This document shows, piece after piece, positions 23,248 to 31,697 of a DNA stretch of 41,611 nt. The notes below the pieces were generated by a model, which was given only the letters and a program-made list of their open reading frames with translations, made no database searches and was not told where the DNA came from. The stretch is from positions 1 through 41,611 of the forward strand of contig CANQAZ010000007.1 in NCBI GenBank assembly GCA_947589555.1, written 5' to 3'. Position 1 is the stretch's first letter; each line of letters opens with the position of its first letter. The stretch comes from an uncultured Clostridia bacterium. GTDB lineage: Bacteria; Bacillota; Clostridia; Christensenellales; Borkfalkiaceae. The translations under genes were made by a program, and so were the position numbers.

Positions 23248-24402
23248 ATGAACATTTTACACACTTCGGATTGGCATATCGGCAAGCGGCTCATGGACCG
23301 CGAACGTCTGCCCGAGCAGACAGAAGCGCTCGGGGCGCTCGTTTCCGTCTGCGAAGAAAAAGAGGTCGATCTCGTCCTCGTGGCGGGCGACGTGTTCGAT
23401 ACCTACCTTCCTTCCGCCGAGGCGGAGGAGGTGTTTTTCCGCACCGTCAAGGCGCTTGCGGGGGAAAAGAGGGCGGTCGTCATCGTCAGCGGCAACCACG
23501 ACGACGGCGTCCGTCTCGCCGCTTCGGCTCCTCTTTCGGGGGAGGACGGCATCTATCTCTTCGGCAACCGTCCCGCGGCCATTCCCGTGGGGGGCAACCG
23601 CCCCGTGCGGGCCGTCGAGGCGGGGGAGAGGTACGTCGTCATCGAAAACAGGGCGGGCGAACGGGTGTACATCAACGCCTTGCCCTATCCCAACGAGGCG
23701 CGCTTCCGCGAGGACAAGACGGAGGAAAGTTTTCCCGAAAAAATTTCGCGCTGGATCGCGGCGGGGGACGAGGCCTACCGCGGCGATATGCCCCACATCC
23801 TGTTGACCCACCTCTTTGTGGCGGGCGGCAAGACGAGCGACAGCGAGCGCGACATCGACCTCGGCGGCGCGCGCGCCGTGCCGCTTTCCTGTCTGCCCAA
23901 AACGGGTTACGTCGCCCTCGGGCATCTCCACAAAAAGCAAAAAATCGGCGAAAACGCCCGCTATTCGGGTTCGCTATTGCAATATTCCTTCGACGAAACG
24001 GCGGATAAGAGTTTTGTGCTTCTCAAAACGGAGGGCACGGCGATCCGCGTTGCGGAGGAGATCCCCGTCCGCGCCGGGAAAAAACTGGTGCGGCTCGAAG
24101 CGGTCGGCGCGGAGGAGGCGCTCCGCCTTTTGCCGCAGTATCCCGATTGCTATGCGGAACTCACCCTCCACCTCAACGCGCCGCTTACGGCCAAAGAGAC
24201 GCAGGCCTTGCGCGAGGCGAACGACGGGCTGGTTTCCCTTATCGCCCTCGTAAGGTCGGAGGAGGCGGCGCCCGCCGCGGTGCGCTCTTCGCTTTCCGCC
24301 TCCGAACTCTTCTCCGAATATTACCGCTCCCAATACGGCGAGGAGCCGTCCGCGGAACTCAAAACGGCGTTTTTGGCCCTTCTCGCGGGGGAGGAAGTAT
24401 GA
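23248..24402 (+). CDS. sbcD: Exonuclease SbcD (Mre11-like nuclease subunit)
   Basis: A 384-residue calcineurin-type phosphoesterase, the nuclease of the SbcCD complex that opens DNA hairpins and double-strand ends. Metal-binding motifs are in order: HTSDWHIGKR (residues 4-13), VLVAGDVFDTY, VIVSGNHDDG, ILLTHLFV and GHLHKKQ. Length is standard. The ATG at 23248 is chosen because it precedes the conserved NILHTSDWHIGK; the ribosome binding site is weak. It overlaps sbcC by four bases. Confidence 0.95.
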   Translation: MNILHTSDWHIGKRLMDRERLPEQTEALGALVSVCEEKEVDLVLVAGDVFDTYLPSAEAEEVFFRTVKALAGEKRAVVIVSGNHDDGVRLAASAPLSGEDGIYLFGNRPAAIPVGGNRPVRAVEAGERYVVIENRAGERVYINALPYPNEARFREDKTEESFPEKISRWIAAGDEAYRGDMPHILLTHLFVAGGKTSDSERDIDLGGARAVPLSCLPKTGYVALGHLHKKQKIGENARYSGSLLQYSFDETADKSFVLLKTEGTAIRVAEEIPVRAGKKLVRLEAVGAEEALRLLPQYPDCYAELTLHLNAPLTAKETQALREANDGLVSLIALVRSEEAAPAAVRSSLSASELFSEYYRSQYGEEPSAELKTAFLALLAGEEV

Positions 24403-26978
24403 GACCCGTCAAGTTGGAATTTTGCGGCATCAACTCCTTTTCGGAGCCCGCCGAGATCGATTTTACCGACCTTTTGCAATTCGGCATCTTCGGCATCTTC
24501 GGGGATACGGGCTCGGGCAAGAGCACCATTCTCGATTGCATCGGCTTCGCCCTCTACGGAAACGTGTTCCGCCTCGGGCAACGTTCCAGCAGTATTGCCG
24601 ATATCATCAACTACAAACTCGATAAAGCGTACGTCAATTACGAATTCGAGATCGTTTTTGAAGGAAAACGGCGCATTTTCCGCGTGGAGCGGGAAGTCAA
24701 ACGCAAAAATGCCGTGCAAAATGCCCGCGTCTACGAAAGGAGGGAGGGCTCCCTTGCCGCACTCGCCGACGGCGTAAGGGAGAGCAACGCCCTGTTGGAG
24801 CGCGTCATCGGGCTCGAACAGAAGGATTTCGAAAAGTGCATCGCCCTGCCGCAGGGGGAATTCGCGCAGTTCGTCAAAGCCCCGCGGGGGGATCGGCTCA
24901 AACTCGTTTCCCGCCTCTTCGACCTCGAAGCCTACGGCGAAACGCTCACCAAGCGGGTCAACGCCCGCTTTGCGGCGGTGAAGAACGAAGCGAACATGCT
25001 CGAAGTACAACTCCGGCCGTACGAGGCCGTCACGCAGGCGGATATCAAACGGCGCAAGGAGGAGATTGCCGCCCTCGCCGAAGAGGAGAGTAAACTTGCC
25101 GCCCTTTCGGAAGCGGCGCGCGCGGAGGAAAAGCGCATTGCTTTTCTCGCGGAGCGCAAGGCCGCGGCGGACAGGGCGAAGCGCGTTTACGACGGGCTCT
25201 TTGCGCGGCAGACGGAGATGGAGGGGCTCGGCAGGGAACTTTCCCGCCTCGAACGGGCCGCGGAGATTGTCGCCCTCGCGGAGGACGGAAAGCGGGCGGC
25301 GCGGCGCAGGGACGGGGCGCAGGATGCGCTCTTCCTTGCAAAGGGGCGGCTCGAAGGCGCGGAGGCCGCGTGCAAGGCACTCTCCGCCTACGACGAAGAG
25401 GGGGAAGAGCGGGAGATCGCCCGCCTGACCGAGCGCGCGGCGCGCGCCGCGGAGCGGGAGGACAGAAAAAAACGGCGGGAAGCGGCGGAGCGGAAAGCGG
25501 AAAAAATCGCCGCCGAACACATAGCGGAAGCCAAGCAATTTGCCGATTTTTCCTATGATGAAGAGCGGGAAATGCTCGAAAAAAGGCTTGCCGCCCTCGG
25601 CGAGGGGGATTTTGTCTCCTTTGCGGAGGAGAAGGGCAAGGATGCGCTCTTCCGCAAGGAATACGCGACCTTCCGCGGCGAACTTGCGGCGTTGACCGAA
25701 AAGCACGGGGAGATCTCCGCGGATACCGCCCCGCTCATCGAAAAATACGGCGCGCTTGCCGCGGGCGAAGAGGGAGATTATGCGGCGTTGCGGCGGGCGT
25801 ACGACGAGCGCGAACGCACCCGCGCGGAATTGACCGAAAAGCGGTTGGAACTCGAAGCCTACCGCGGCAAATATGATTTGCATTTGCAACGGATGCAACA
25901 GTTGCAGATGGAATTTTTGCGGCTGAAAGAGGAGATCGCGGGCTATCCCCCCGAGGAAGAAGAAGGGGCGGACGGAGAAACGCTCCGCAAGGCGCTCGAA
26001 GAAAAACAACGCAAAAAGAGGCAGTACGCCGAAGAGAGACGGCGCGCGGAGGGCGGGCTTTCCGATGCGAAGGCCGCTTATGCCGCCGCCGAAGCGAATG
26101 CAAACGCCGCCGCCGAAGCGTTCGGCGATGCCAAAACGCGCTACCGTGCCGCTTGTGAGCGGTACGGCTTCCAAAACGCGGAAGAGGCCCGCCTCATGGT
26201 ACAAAAATACGGCAACGCGGAAGAGGCCCGCGCCCAATACGAAGAATTCCGCAGACAATTCGCCGCGGCGGAAGCGCGCGTGCGCGAATTCACGCAGGAG
26301 GACCTTTCCGAGGCGGAGGGGGACGCCCCCGAGCGGGCGAAACTTGCGGCGCGCGCCGCGGAGGAGAGGGAGCGGGAGGCCGGAAAGGCCCTTGCCCTGC
26401 GCCGCGCGGAACTCGAACGCGCCGAGGCCGACTATGCCGTCAAGCGCGGGCTCGAAAAATCGTATGCCGAAAAACAGAAGGAGGCCGAGATCGCGGAGCG
26501 GTTGAAAAAACTCCTCGACGGAAATAAATTCATGGAATTCGTCGCGGAGGAATGCCTCCAAAACGTGGCGAAAAACGCGAGCGCGAGGCTCCTGTCCCTG
26601 ACGGGCGGGCGGTACTTTTTGCGCTATGACGGGGGATTTTTCGTGGGCGACAATTTCAACGGCGGGGCGTCGCGCGGCGTTTACACCCTCTCGGGAGGGG
26701 AAACTTTCCTCGTTTCGCTCTCGCTCGCGCTCTCCCTTTCCGCGGAAATTTGTGCAAAATCTCTCCGTCCCATCGAATTTTTCTTTTTGGACGAGGGCTT
26801 CGGCACCCTCGACGAGCACCTCGTGGACGTCGTGCTCGACAGCCTCGAAAAACTCAAAGGCGAACATTTCTCCATCGGGATCATCTCCCACGTGGAGGAG
26901 TTGAAACATCGGATCGATAAAAAACTGCTTGTAAAAAAGGCGACCGAAAAGCACGGCTCGCAGATACAGGCGGAGTGA
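24399..26978 (+). CDS. sbcC: Exonuclease SbcC (Rad50-like ATPase subunit)
   Basis: An 859-residue SMC-like ATPase, the partner of SbcD. Walker A is GDTGSGKST (residues 35-43) and the Q-loop region contains ALPQGEFAQFV. Between about 180 and 690 lies a long Ala/Glu/Arg-rich coiled coil. Near the C-terminus are the signature TLSGGET and Walker B FFFLDEGFGTLD (ending at residue 805). It is shorter than the roughly 1,000 residues common for SbcC, and I find no CxxC zinc hook in the coiled coil. The start codon overlaps the sbcD stop (ATGA) and follows GGAGG. Confidence 0.93.
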   Translation: MRPVKLEFCGINSFSEPAEIDFTDLLQFGIFGIFGDTGSGKSTILDCIGFALYGNVFRLGQRSSSIADIINYKLDKAYVNYEFEIVFEGKRRIFRVEREVKRKNAVQNARVYERREGSLAALADGVRESNALLERVIGLEQKDFEKCIALPQGEFAQFVKAPRGDRLKLVSRLFDLEAYGETLTKRVNARFAAVKNEANMLEVQLRPYEAVTQADIKRRKEEIAALAEEESKLAALSEAARAEEKRIAFLAERKAAADRAKRVYDGLFARQTEMEGLGRELSRLERAAEIVALAEDGKRAARRRDGAQDALFLAKGRLEGAEAACKALSAYDEEGEEREIARLTERAARAAEREDRKKRREAAERKAEKIAAEHIAEAKQFADFSYDEEREMLEKRLAALGEGDFVSFAEEKGKDALFRKEYATFRGELAALTEKHGEISADTAPLIEKYGALAAGEEGDYAALRRAYDERERTRAELTEKRLELEAYRGKYDLHLQRMQQLQMEFLRLKEEIAGYPPEEEEGADGETLRKALEEKQRKKRQYAEERRRAEGGLSDAKAAYAAAEANANAAAEAFGDAKTRYRAACERYGFQNAEEARLMVQKYGNAEEARAQYEEFRRQFAAAEARVREFTQEDLSEAEGDAPERAKLAARAAEEREREAGKALALRRAELERAEADYAVKRGLEKSYAEKQKEAEIAERLKKLLDGNKFMEFVAEECLQNVAKNASARLLSLTGGRYFLRYDGGFFVGDNFNGGASRGVYTLSGGETFLVSLSLALSLSAEICAKSLRPIEFFFLDEGFGTLDEHLVDVVLDSLEKLKGEHFSIGIISHVEELKHRIDKKLLVKKATEKHGSQIQAE

Positions 26979-26987
26979 GGTGACTTT

Positions 26988-28673
26988 GTGGCGAACACCA
27001 TTCTGACCCCCGTAACGCTTTGGCGGGACTTTGACGACAAACTTCCTTTCAACGAGGAGGTCTCCCCCGAGGAGAACGACGGCACCGCGGTCAGCCGCGA
27101 CGTGTTCTTTTACGGACGCGAAACGGAGAAGGGCAGAGTCAAAATTTACGCGCGCTATTCCTTCCCCGCGCAACAGGAGAGTTTTCCCGCCGTTCTTTTG
27201 CTGTTCGAAGCGGGCTTCGGCTTTGACGACCGCCTCGTGAAAGAATTCGTGGAGCGGGGCTACGGCGTTTTGTGCGTCGATTATTGCGGGGAAAACGGCA
27301 CGGAGAAGCACACCGTCTACCCCGAGGACGTGGATTACGCCAATTATTGCCGCGCGCAGGACCGGTTGGACCGCGCCGATCCCAGCGCCCGCCAAACGAG
27401 TTGGTACGAATGGGCGGGCGTGGCGCGCTACGCGGCGCGCTACCTTTCCGAACGCCCCGAAGTGACCGCCGTCGGCGCCGTCGGGCTCCGCTCGGGCGGG
27501 GAAGTCCTCTTCAAGATTGCGCCCTATGCGCCCCTCGCCTGCTTTGTTTCCGTCTGTGCGGCGGGTTGGCTTGCCTACCGCGGCATGGAAAAATTCTCCG
27601 GCACCGAACAGCACGTGTTCGACGAGGAGAGGCACCGCTTTATCGCGGGCATCGATTCGCAGAGTTATGCGCCCTACGTCAAATGTCCCGTGATGCTCAT
27701 TTCCGCCATCAACGACCAGAAATACAACTACGACAGGGTGTACGATACCTTCCGCCAACTCAACCCCGAAGTGGAAAAGGCCATCCTCTATTCCGCGCAC
27801 GGCAACGGGCTCATCGGTTCCCACTCCAAACACAACATCTTCCTCTTCCTCGATAAATACCTCAAAGGGCGTTCGGTGTACCTCAGTAAGCCCATCGGGC
27901 TCGAAGTCGGCGAGGACGAAAGGGGGGACCTCGTGGCGACCTGCTCCTTCGACGAGGAGGGGGAGATTGTGGAGTACGGCGTTTTCTACACCGAAAAAAT
28001 CACGGGTTCCACCGCGCGCGACTGGACCCGCATCCTCGGAAAATCGGAAAATCTCAACGGCACGAAGGGAATCATCCCTCTCGACGTATATCCGAGCGGC
28101 GACAAGATGCTCGTCTATGCGTTTGCAAAGTACTCCAATAACTTTTCCGTGACCTCCAAAATTCTCGACGTCGTTCTCGACAAAAATTACCGCAACAGCC
28201 GCCCCGCGACCCGCGTCATTTACAGCAACCGCGATGAACTCAACGGCTTTTCGGCCTATCGCCGCCGCGCGCGCTCCGTTGCCGATTGCTTTATGGACGG
28301 CGCAAGTTCCGCGCTCCGCCTGTTGCCCGGGTACGGCGGCATCGAGGGGTTGGACGTGAGCGAGGGGCTCATCTCCTACCGCGTGAGCGAGCCCGGTTAC
28401 GAGCCTCCCGAGGGCGCTTCCTTCCTGTTTGACGCGTACAGCGCGGACGGGGCGACCCTCAAAATCATCTTTTACCTCGATGCGGAGGAGAAAGCGGGCT
28501 ATTCCTTTGAAACGAGGGTGGACGCGGGCGGAAAATGGAAGAGCATTTTGCTTTCCAGCGCCGACCTCAAATCGGAGACGGGCGCGCCTCTTCCCGATTA
28601 TTCGGGCGTCGTCTCCGTCGTATTCCTTTGCGAGGACGGCGACGCGCTCGTCAACAATCTCTTATGGATATAA
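26988..28673 (+). CDS. Alpha/beta-hydrolase with C-terminal beta domain
   Basis: A 561-residue protein beginning at GTG, ten bases after sbcC. Residues about 30-300 have an alpha/beta-hydrolase (dienelactone hydrolase or acetyl-esterase-like) fold: VLLLFEAGFGFD, a nucleophile region VGLRSGGEVLF with Ser in place of the usual GxSxG context (L-R-S-G-G), and a late SAHGNGLIGSHS that may carry the histidine. The C-terminal 250 residues look like beta-rich, possibly carbohydrate-binding, modules. There is no signal peptide. Substrate is unknown. The altered nucleophile elbow leaves activity open. Confidence 0.6.
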   Translation: MANTILTPVTLWRDFDDKLPFNEEVSPEENDGTAVSRDVFFYGRETEKGRVKIYARYSFPAQQESFPAVLLLFEAGFGFDDRLVKEFVERGYGVLCVDYCGENGTEKHTVYPEDVDYANYCRAQDRLDRADPSARQTSWYEWAGVARYAARYLSERPEVTAVGAVGLRSGGEVLFKIAPYAPLACFVSVCAAGWLAYRGMEKFSGTEQHVFDEERHRFIAGIDSQSYAPYVKCPVMLISAINDQKYNYDRVYDTFRQLNPEVEKAILYSAHGNGLIGSHSKHNIFLFLDKYLKGRSVYLSKPIGLEVGEDERGDLVATCSFDEEGEIVEYGVFYTEKITGSTARDWTRILGKSENLNGTKGIIPLDVYPSGDKMLVYAFAKYSNNFSVTSKILDVVLDKNYRNSRPATRVIYSNRDELNGFSAYRRRARSVADCFMDGASSALRLLPGYGGIEGLDVSEGLISYRVSEPGYEPPEGASFLFDAYSADGATLKIIFYLDAEEKAGYSFETRVDAGGKWKSILLSSADLKSETGAPLPDYSGVVSVVFLCEDGDALVNNLLWI

Positions 28674-28675
28674 GC

Positions 28676-28858
28676 ATGTTGCGCCTCGGCACGGTCGTCC
28701 GCATGAAAAAACCCCACCCTTGCGGCGGGGAACGGTGGGAGATCGTGCGCGTCGGCTCGGACTATAAAATCAAATGCCTCACCTGCGGGCGCGTCGTCAT
28801 GCTGACGGCCGATGTGCTCGCACACAGAGCATTGAAAGCGGAGGACGTGTCATCTTGA
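28676..28858 (+). CDS. DUF951 protein
   Basis: A 60-residue protein recognised by LRLGTVVRMKKPHPCGG, WEIVRVGSDYKIKCLTCGR and VVML. Three cysteines suggest a metal site. DUF951 proteins are small, widespread in Firmicutes, and without an established function; they are often near chromosome-partition or GTPase genes. The ATG at 28664 is an in-frame alternative start that overlaps the previous gene. The stop codon overlaps the TTG start of the signal peptidase gene. Confidence 0.85.
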   Translation: MLRLGTVVRMKKPHPCGGERWEIVRVGSDYKIKCLTCGRVVMLTADVLAHRALKAEDVSS

Positions 28859-29472
28859 AAGGGCGTCCCGAATTGCTCACAAGAAAGCAGGACGACGGCC
28901 GCGTCTTTCTCACGGTCGTATCGGTCATTTTGATCCTTTTCCTCGCGTTTATCCTCGTCGGAAGTTGGTTCCGCCAAACCTACGTTGCCTATCGTATCTT
29001 CGGCGATTCCATGCAGAGGACCCTCTTCGAGGACGATTGGGTGTACGGACAGCAGGGGGAAAGGGCGGAACGCGGCGATATCGTCATCCTCGACGTTTCG
29101 GACCGATCCTCTTTCGCCGACGATACCATCATCAAGCGGCTCATCGCCGTGGCGGGGGATGCCGTAAAGGGCGAGGGTGGAAAAGTCTATGTGCGCTACG
29201 CGGGCACGGAAGAATTTGTCGCGCTCGACGAGCCCTACGCGGTGGGCGCGTATGATTTTGAAGTCTGCGAGTTGGGCGGCGGGGAAATTTTCGTCCTCGG
29301 CGACAACCGCTACCCGAGCCGCGATTGTTCCAAGCCGGGCGTCGGACCCCTGCGGGAGGAGGAGATCGTGGCGGTCGTGCCCGAATGGGCCATCGCGCGG
29401 AAGGCGTCCATTACGCGTTGGGAGACCTTCCGTATCAAAGTACGCAACTTTTTTGACGGGCTGTTCGATTGA
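28855..29472 (+). CDS. lepB: Signal peptidase I
   Basis: A 205-residue type I signal peptidase that releases exported proteins from their signal peptides. One N-terminal membrane helix (about residues 17-37) is followed by the catalytic Ser52 in FGDSMQRTL, Lys94 in IIKRLIAVAGD and the family box LGDNRYPSRDCSKPGVGP. The proline that normally follows the Ser motif (SMxPT) is replaced by Arg. The TTG start at 28855 has GGAGG nine bases upstream and overlaps the DUF951 stop. Length suits a Gram-positive enzyme. Confidence 0.92.
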   Translation: MKGRPELLTRKQDDGRVFLTVVSVILILFLAFILVGSWFRQTYVAYRIFGDSMQRTLFEDDWVYGQQGERAERGDIVILDVSDRSSFADDTIIKRLIAVAGDAVKGEGGKVYVRYAGTEEFVALDEPYAVGAYDFEVCELGGGEIFVLGDNRYPSRDCSKPGVGPLREEEIVAVVPEWAIARKASITRWETFRIKVRNFFDGLFD

Positions 29473-29488
29473 ACAGACGGAGGGTAAT

Positions 29489-30328
29489 ATGATTCGCATT
29501 ACGGCGGACAGTACTTGCGACCTCGGAGAAGAGGTACAAAAGAGGAATATCGGCATCATGCCGCTCTCCGTCATTTTGGGCGGAAACGCCTATAAGGACG
29601 GCGTGGATGTTTCTCCGCAGGACATCTTTGATTATTACGATAAAACGGGGCAACTCCCCAAGACCGCGGCGCCGAGCATTTCGGAATATGAAGCGTTCTT
29701 TGCCGGCTATGCGGAGAAAGGGGATACCGTCATCCACTTCAACATCTCGGCGAAGGCTTCTTCGGCCCATTCCTATGCCGTCACGGCGGCGAAACGCTTC
29801 GGAAAGAAGGTCTTCGTCGTGGATACCAAAGCGCTTTCTTCCGGGCAGGGCCTTCTCGTGATGAAGGCGGCGGACATGCTCGAAAAGGGGGCGGGGGCGG
29901 CGGAGATCGCGGAGTGCGTCAATGCGCTCCGTCCCAAAGTGAACACCTCCTTCATCCCGGACAGGCTCGACTATCTCTATGCGGGCGGCAGGTGCTCCCG
30001 CATGCAGATGTACGGGGCCAATCTGCTCAGGATCCATCCCCTCATCGAAATGGACGACGGACAACTCATTCCGGGCAAAAAATACCGCGGGCCGATGGAA
30101 AAATGCGTCGCTTCTTACATCAAGGACCTCGCAGAGCGGTATCCCGCTTATGATAGGACCCGCTGTTTCGTCACGCACAGCAGCGCGGACGGCGAACTTG
30201 TGGAGTTTGCGAAGAAGGCGGTTTTTGAGACCTTCGGCTTTGATGACGTGATCGAGACGGTGGCGGGCTCCGTCGTTACGGGGCACTGCGGCAGGAACAC
30301 TCTCGGCGTGCTCTTCATTGCAGAGTGA
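29489..30328 (+). CDS. DegV-family fatty-acid-binding protein
   Basis: A 279-residue DegV protein (FakB type) that binds a fatty acid for phosphorylation by FakA, feeding phospholipid synthesis. It opens RITADSTCDL and has IGIMPLSVILGG, the lipid-contacting TAAPSISEYEAFF, DTKALSSGQGLLV and C-terminal VTGHCGRNTLGVLF. GGAGGG precedes the ATG. Several DegV copies are usual in Clostridia; the kinase gene is not in this window. It lies 16 bases after lepB, probably in the same operon. Confidence 0.92.
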   Translation: MIRITADSTCDLGEEVQKRNIGIMPLSVILGGNAYKDGVDVSPQDIFDYYDKTGQLPKTAAPSISEYEAFFAGYAEKGDTVIHFNISAKASSAHSYAVTAAKRFGKKVFVVDTKALSSGQGLLVMKAADMLEKGAGAAEIAECVNALRPKVNTSFIPDRLDYLYAGGRCSRMQMYGANLLRIHPLIEMDDGQLIPGKKYRGPMEKCVASYIKDLAERYPAYDRTRCFVTHSSADGELVEFAKKAVFETFGFDDVIETVAGSVVTGHCGRNTLGVLFIAE

Positions 30329-30332
30329 GCCC

Positions 30333-30875
30333 ATGTTCCGCGCCTTTTTCGCCATTCTCAAATCCGCCTTGCTCGCCGTGTGGAACGTCCTGTTTTACGC
30401 GGGCAAACTCCTCTACGGAATTTTGAAATTCCTGCACATCCGCATTCTCGCGCTGTATGTGGCGGTCTGCGCCGTGCTCGCCCTCTTTTTTCCCGTCTTT
30501 ACCGATTGGATCGTCTTCTTTTGGGTCGGTTTTGCGCTTTGCTCCGTCGTGACGGTCGTAAGTTGGGTCCTTGCGGCCCGCCGTGCGTTCAACGCGAAGC
30601 CGCGGAGCGCCGAAGAGGAGGGCGACGGGGAAAAGGCGAAAGGAGAGATCGCCGCGGCGAAGGAGCCCGCTTCCCCGCCCGTAGCCGCCGCGCCGCCGGA
30701 GCCCGAACGGAGGCCGGAACCCACGCCTCGGAAGGAGGCCGCGAAGTACCCGCGCTATTTTGACGTGGAGGGCGCGCCGGAGTACTTCTTTGCCGAATAC
30801 GAGGACCGCTACGAACTCTACCGGCGGGAGGAGGATGGCTATACTTATGTCAGAACGGATCAAAAACGCAGTTAA
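30333..30875 (+). CDS. Unknown membrane protein with Pro/Glu-rich tail
   Basis: A 180-residue protein I do not recognise. Hydrophobic segments cover roughly residues 5-35, 38-60 and 65-90. A Pro/Ala/Glu-rich disordered linker (about 95-140) follows, and then a charged segment with many Tyr (YFFAEYEDRYELYRREEDGY). It starts four bases after degV and continues into a second unknown membrane protein. It could be an envelope or regulatory component. An upstream in-frame TTG at 30318 is an alternative start. Confidence 0.6.
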   Translation: MFRAFFAILKSALLAVWNVLFYAGKLLYGILKFLHIRILALYVAVCAVLALFFPVFTDWIVFFWVGFALCSVVTVVSWVLAARRAFNAKPRSAEEEGDGEKAKGEIAAAKEPASPPVAAAPPEPERRPEPTPRKEAAKYPRYFDVEGAPEYFFAEYEDRYELYRREEDGYTYVRTDQKRS

Positions 30876-30887
30876 ACGGAGAAAATC

Positions 30888-31400
30888 ATGATAAGAATTT
30901 ACGAGGACAAGGATCTGTACGCCGCCGTCAGGCAACAAAGGCGCATTCTCGGCGTCTATTTTGCCGTGATCGCGCTCTTTTTGGTCGGGCTTGCCGCCCT
31001 TCTCGCGGTTTATTTGCTCTTGCCGTACGGCTCTTCCGACGGCACGTGGGTCATTGTGGCAACGAGCGTGTGGACGGCAATGTTCATCGCCTTTTCCTTC
31101 CCGTACATGGGCATCAGTTATAAACGTTGCCATGCCTATGTCAAAATGTTGCGCTTCATCACCCTCGGGCTCAAAGAGAGCATGACCGCGCCGTTTGCGG
31201 GCATCGAGGATTGGACGACGCACGACGGGGTGGATGTGAACGTGGCGACGTTCAACGTTCCCAACCGCAAGCGGGAAGAGGAAATGGTGCGGCAGATCTT
31301 TGTGGACGGGGAAAAGGATTTTCCTCCCTTCGAGGTGGGCGGAAGCGTGCGCACCGTGACGCAGGGCAATCTCCTCGTCGAATACGAAATTTTGGACTGA
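30888..31400 (+). CDS. Unknown two-helix membrane protein
   Basis: A 170-residue protein with two adjacent hydrophobic helices (about residues 20-46 and 53-75) and a C-terminal cytoplasmic or external domain of about 90 residues (GIEDWTTHDGVDVNVATFNV onward) rich in beta-type alternation. No known family is recognised. A GGAGAAA ribosome binding site lies before the ATG, 13 bases after the previous gene, so the pair is probably co-translated. They may act as a complex. Confidence 0.65.
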   Translation: MIRIYEDKDLYAAVRQQRRILGVYFAVIALFLVGLAALLAVYLLLPYGSSDGTWVIVATSVWTAMFIAFSFPYMGISYKRCHAYVKMLRFITLGLKESMTAPFAGIEDWTTHDGVDVNVATFNVPNRKREEEMVRQIFVDGEKDFPPFEVGGSVRTVTQGNLLVEYEILD

Positions 31401-31417
31401 AAGGCAGGTGGAATGAA

Positions 31418-31687
31418 ATGCGTGCAGTCGTAACGGTATCGGGAACGGACAGGCGGGGCGTCATCGCAAAGGTGAGCACCCTGCTGGATGAACGCAACTG
31501 CAATATCGAAGATATCTCCCAAACCATTCTCGGCGGGCAGTTTGCAATGGTGATGATCGTCCGTTGCGAGGAGGAAAATCCCGATTTTACCGCTCTTGCG
31601 GAGGCGCTCGACGAACTCGGCAGGAGCATCGGCATGAACGTCCGCATCCAACACGCCGAGATCTTCGACGCGATGCACAACGTTTGA
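31418..31687 (+). CDS. ACT-domain protein (UPF0237 type)
   Basis: An 89-residue single ACT domain: [43 protein letters not shown] domains bind amino acids or other small ligands and regulate partner proteins. It is followed after ten bases by a DUF711 protein, a pairing conserved across Firmicutes, so it probably regulates or forms a complex with that protein. The start at 31418 is the ATG in frame with the domain; an ATG five bases earlier is in another frame. Confidence 0.92.
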   Translation: MRAVVTVSGTDRRGVIAKVSTLLDERNCNIEDISQTILGGQFAMVMIVRCEEENPDFTALAEALDELGRSIGMNVRIQHAEIFDAMHNV

Positions 31688-31697
31688 AGGAGCGGAA

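Noticed and set aside
24321-27833. 1,170-codon - strand open frame opposite sbcC and the hydrolase gene
   Set aside because: It is a shadow created by high GC and biased codon use. The + strand has clear SbcC motifs; the - strand product has no family features.
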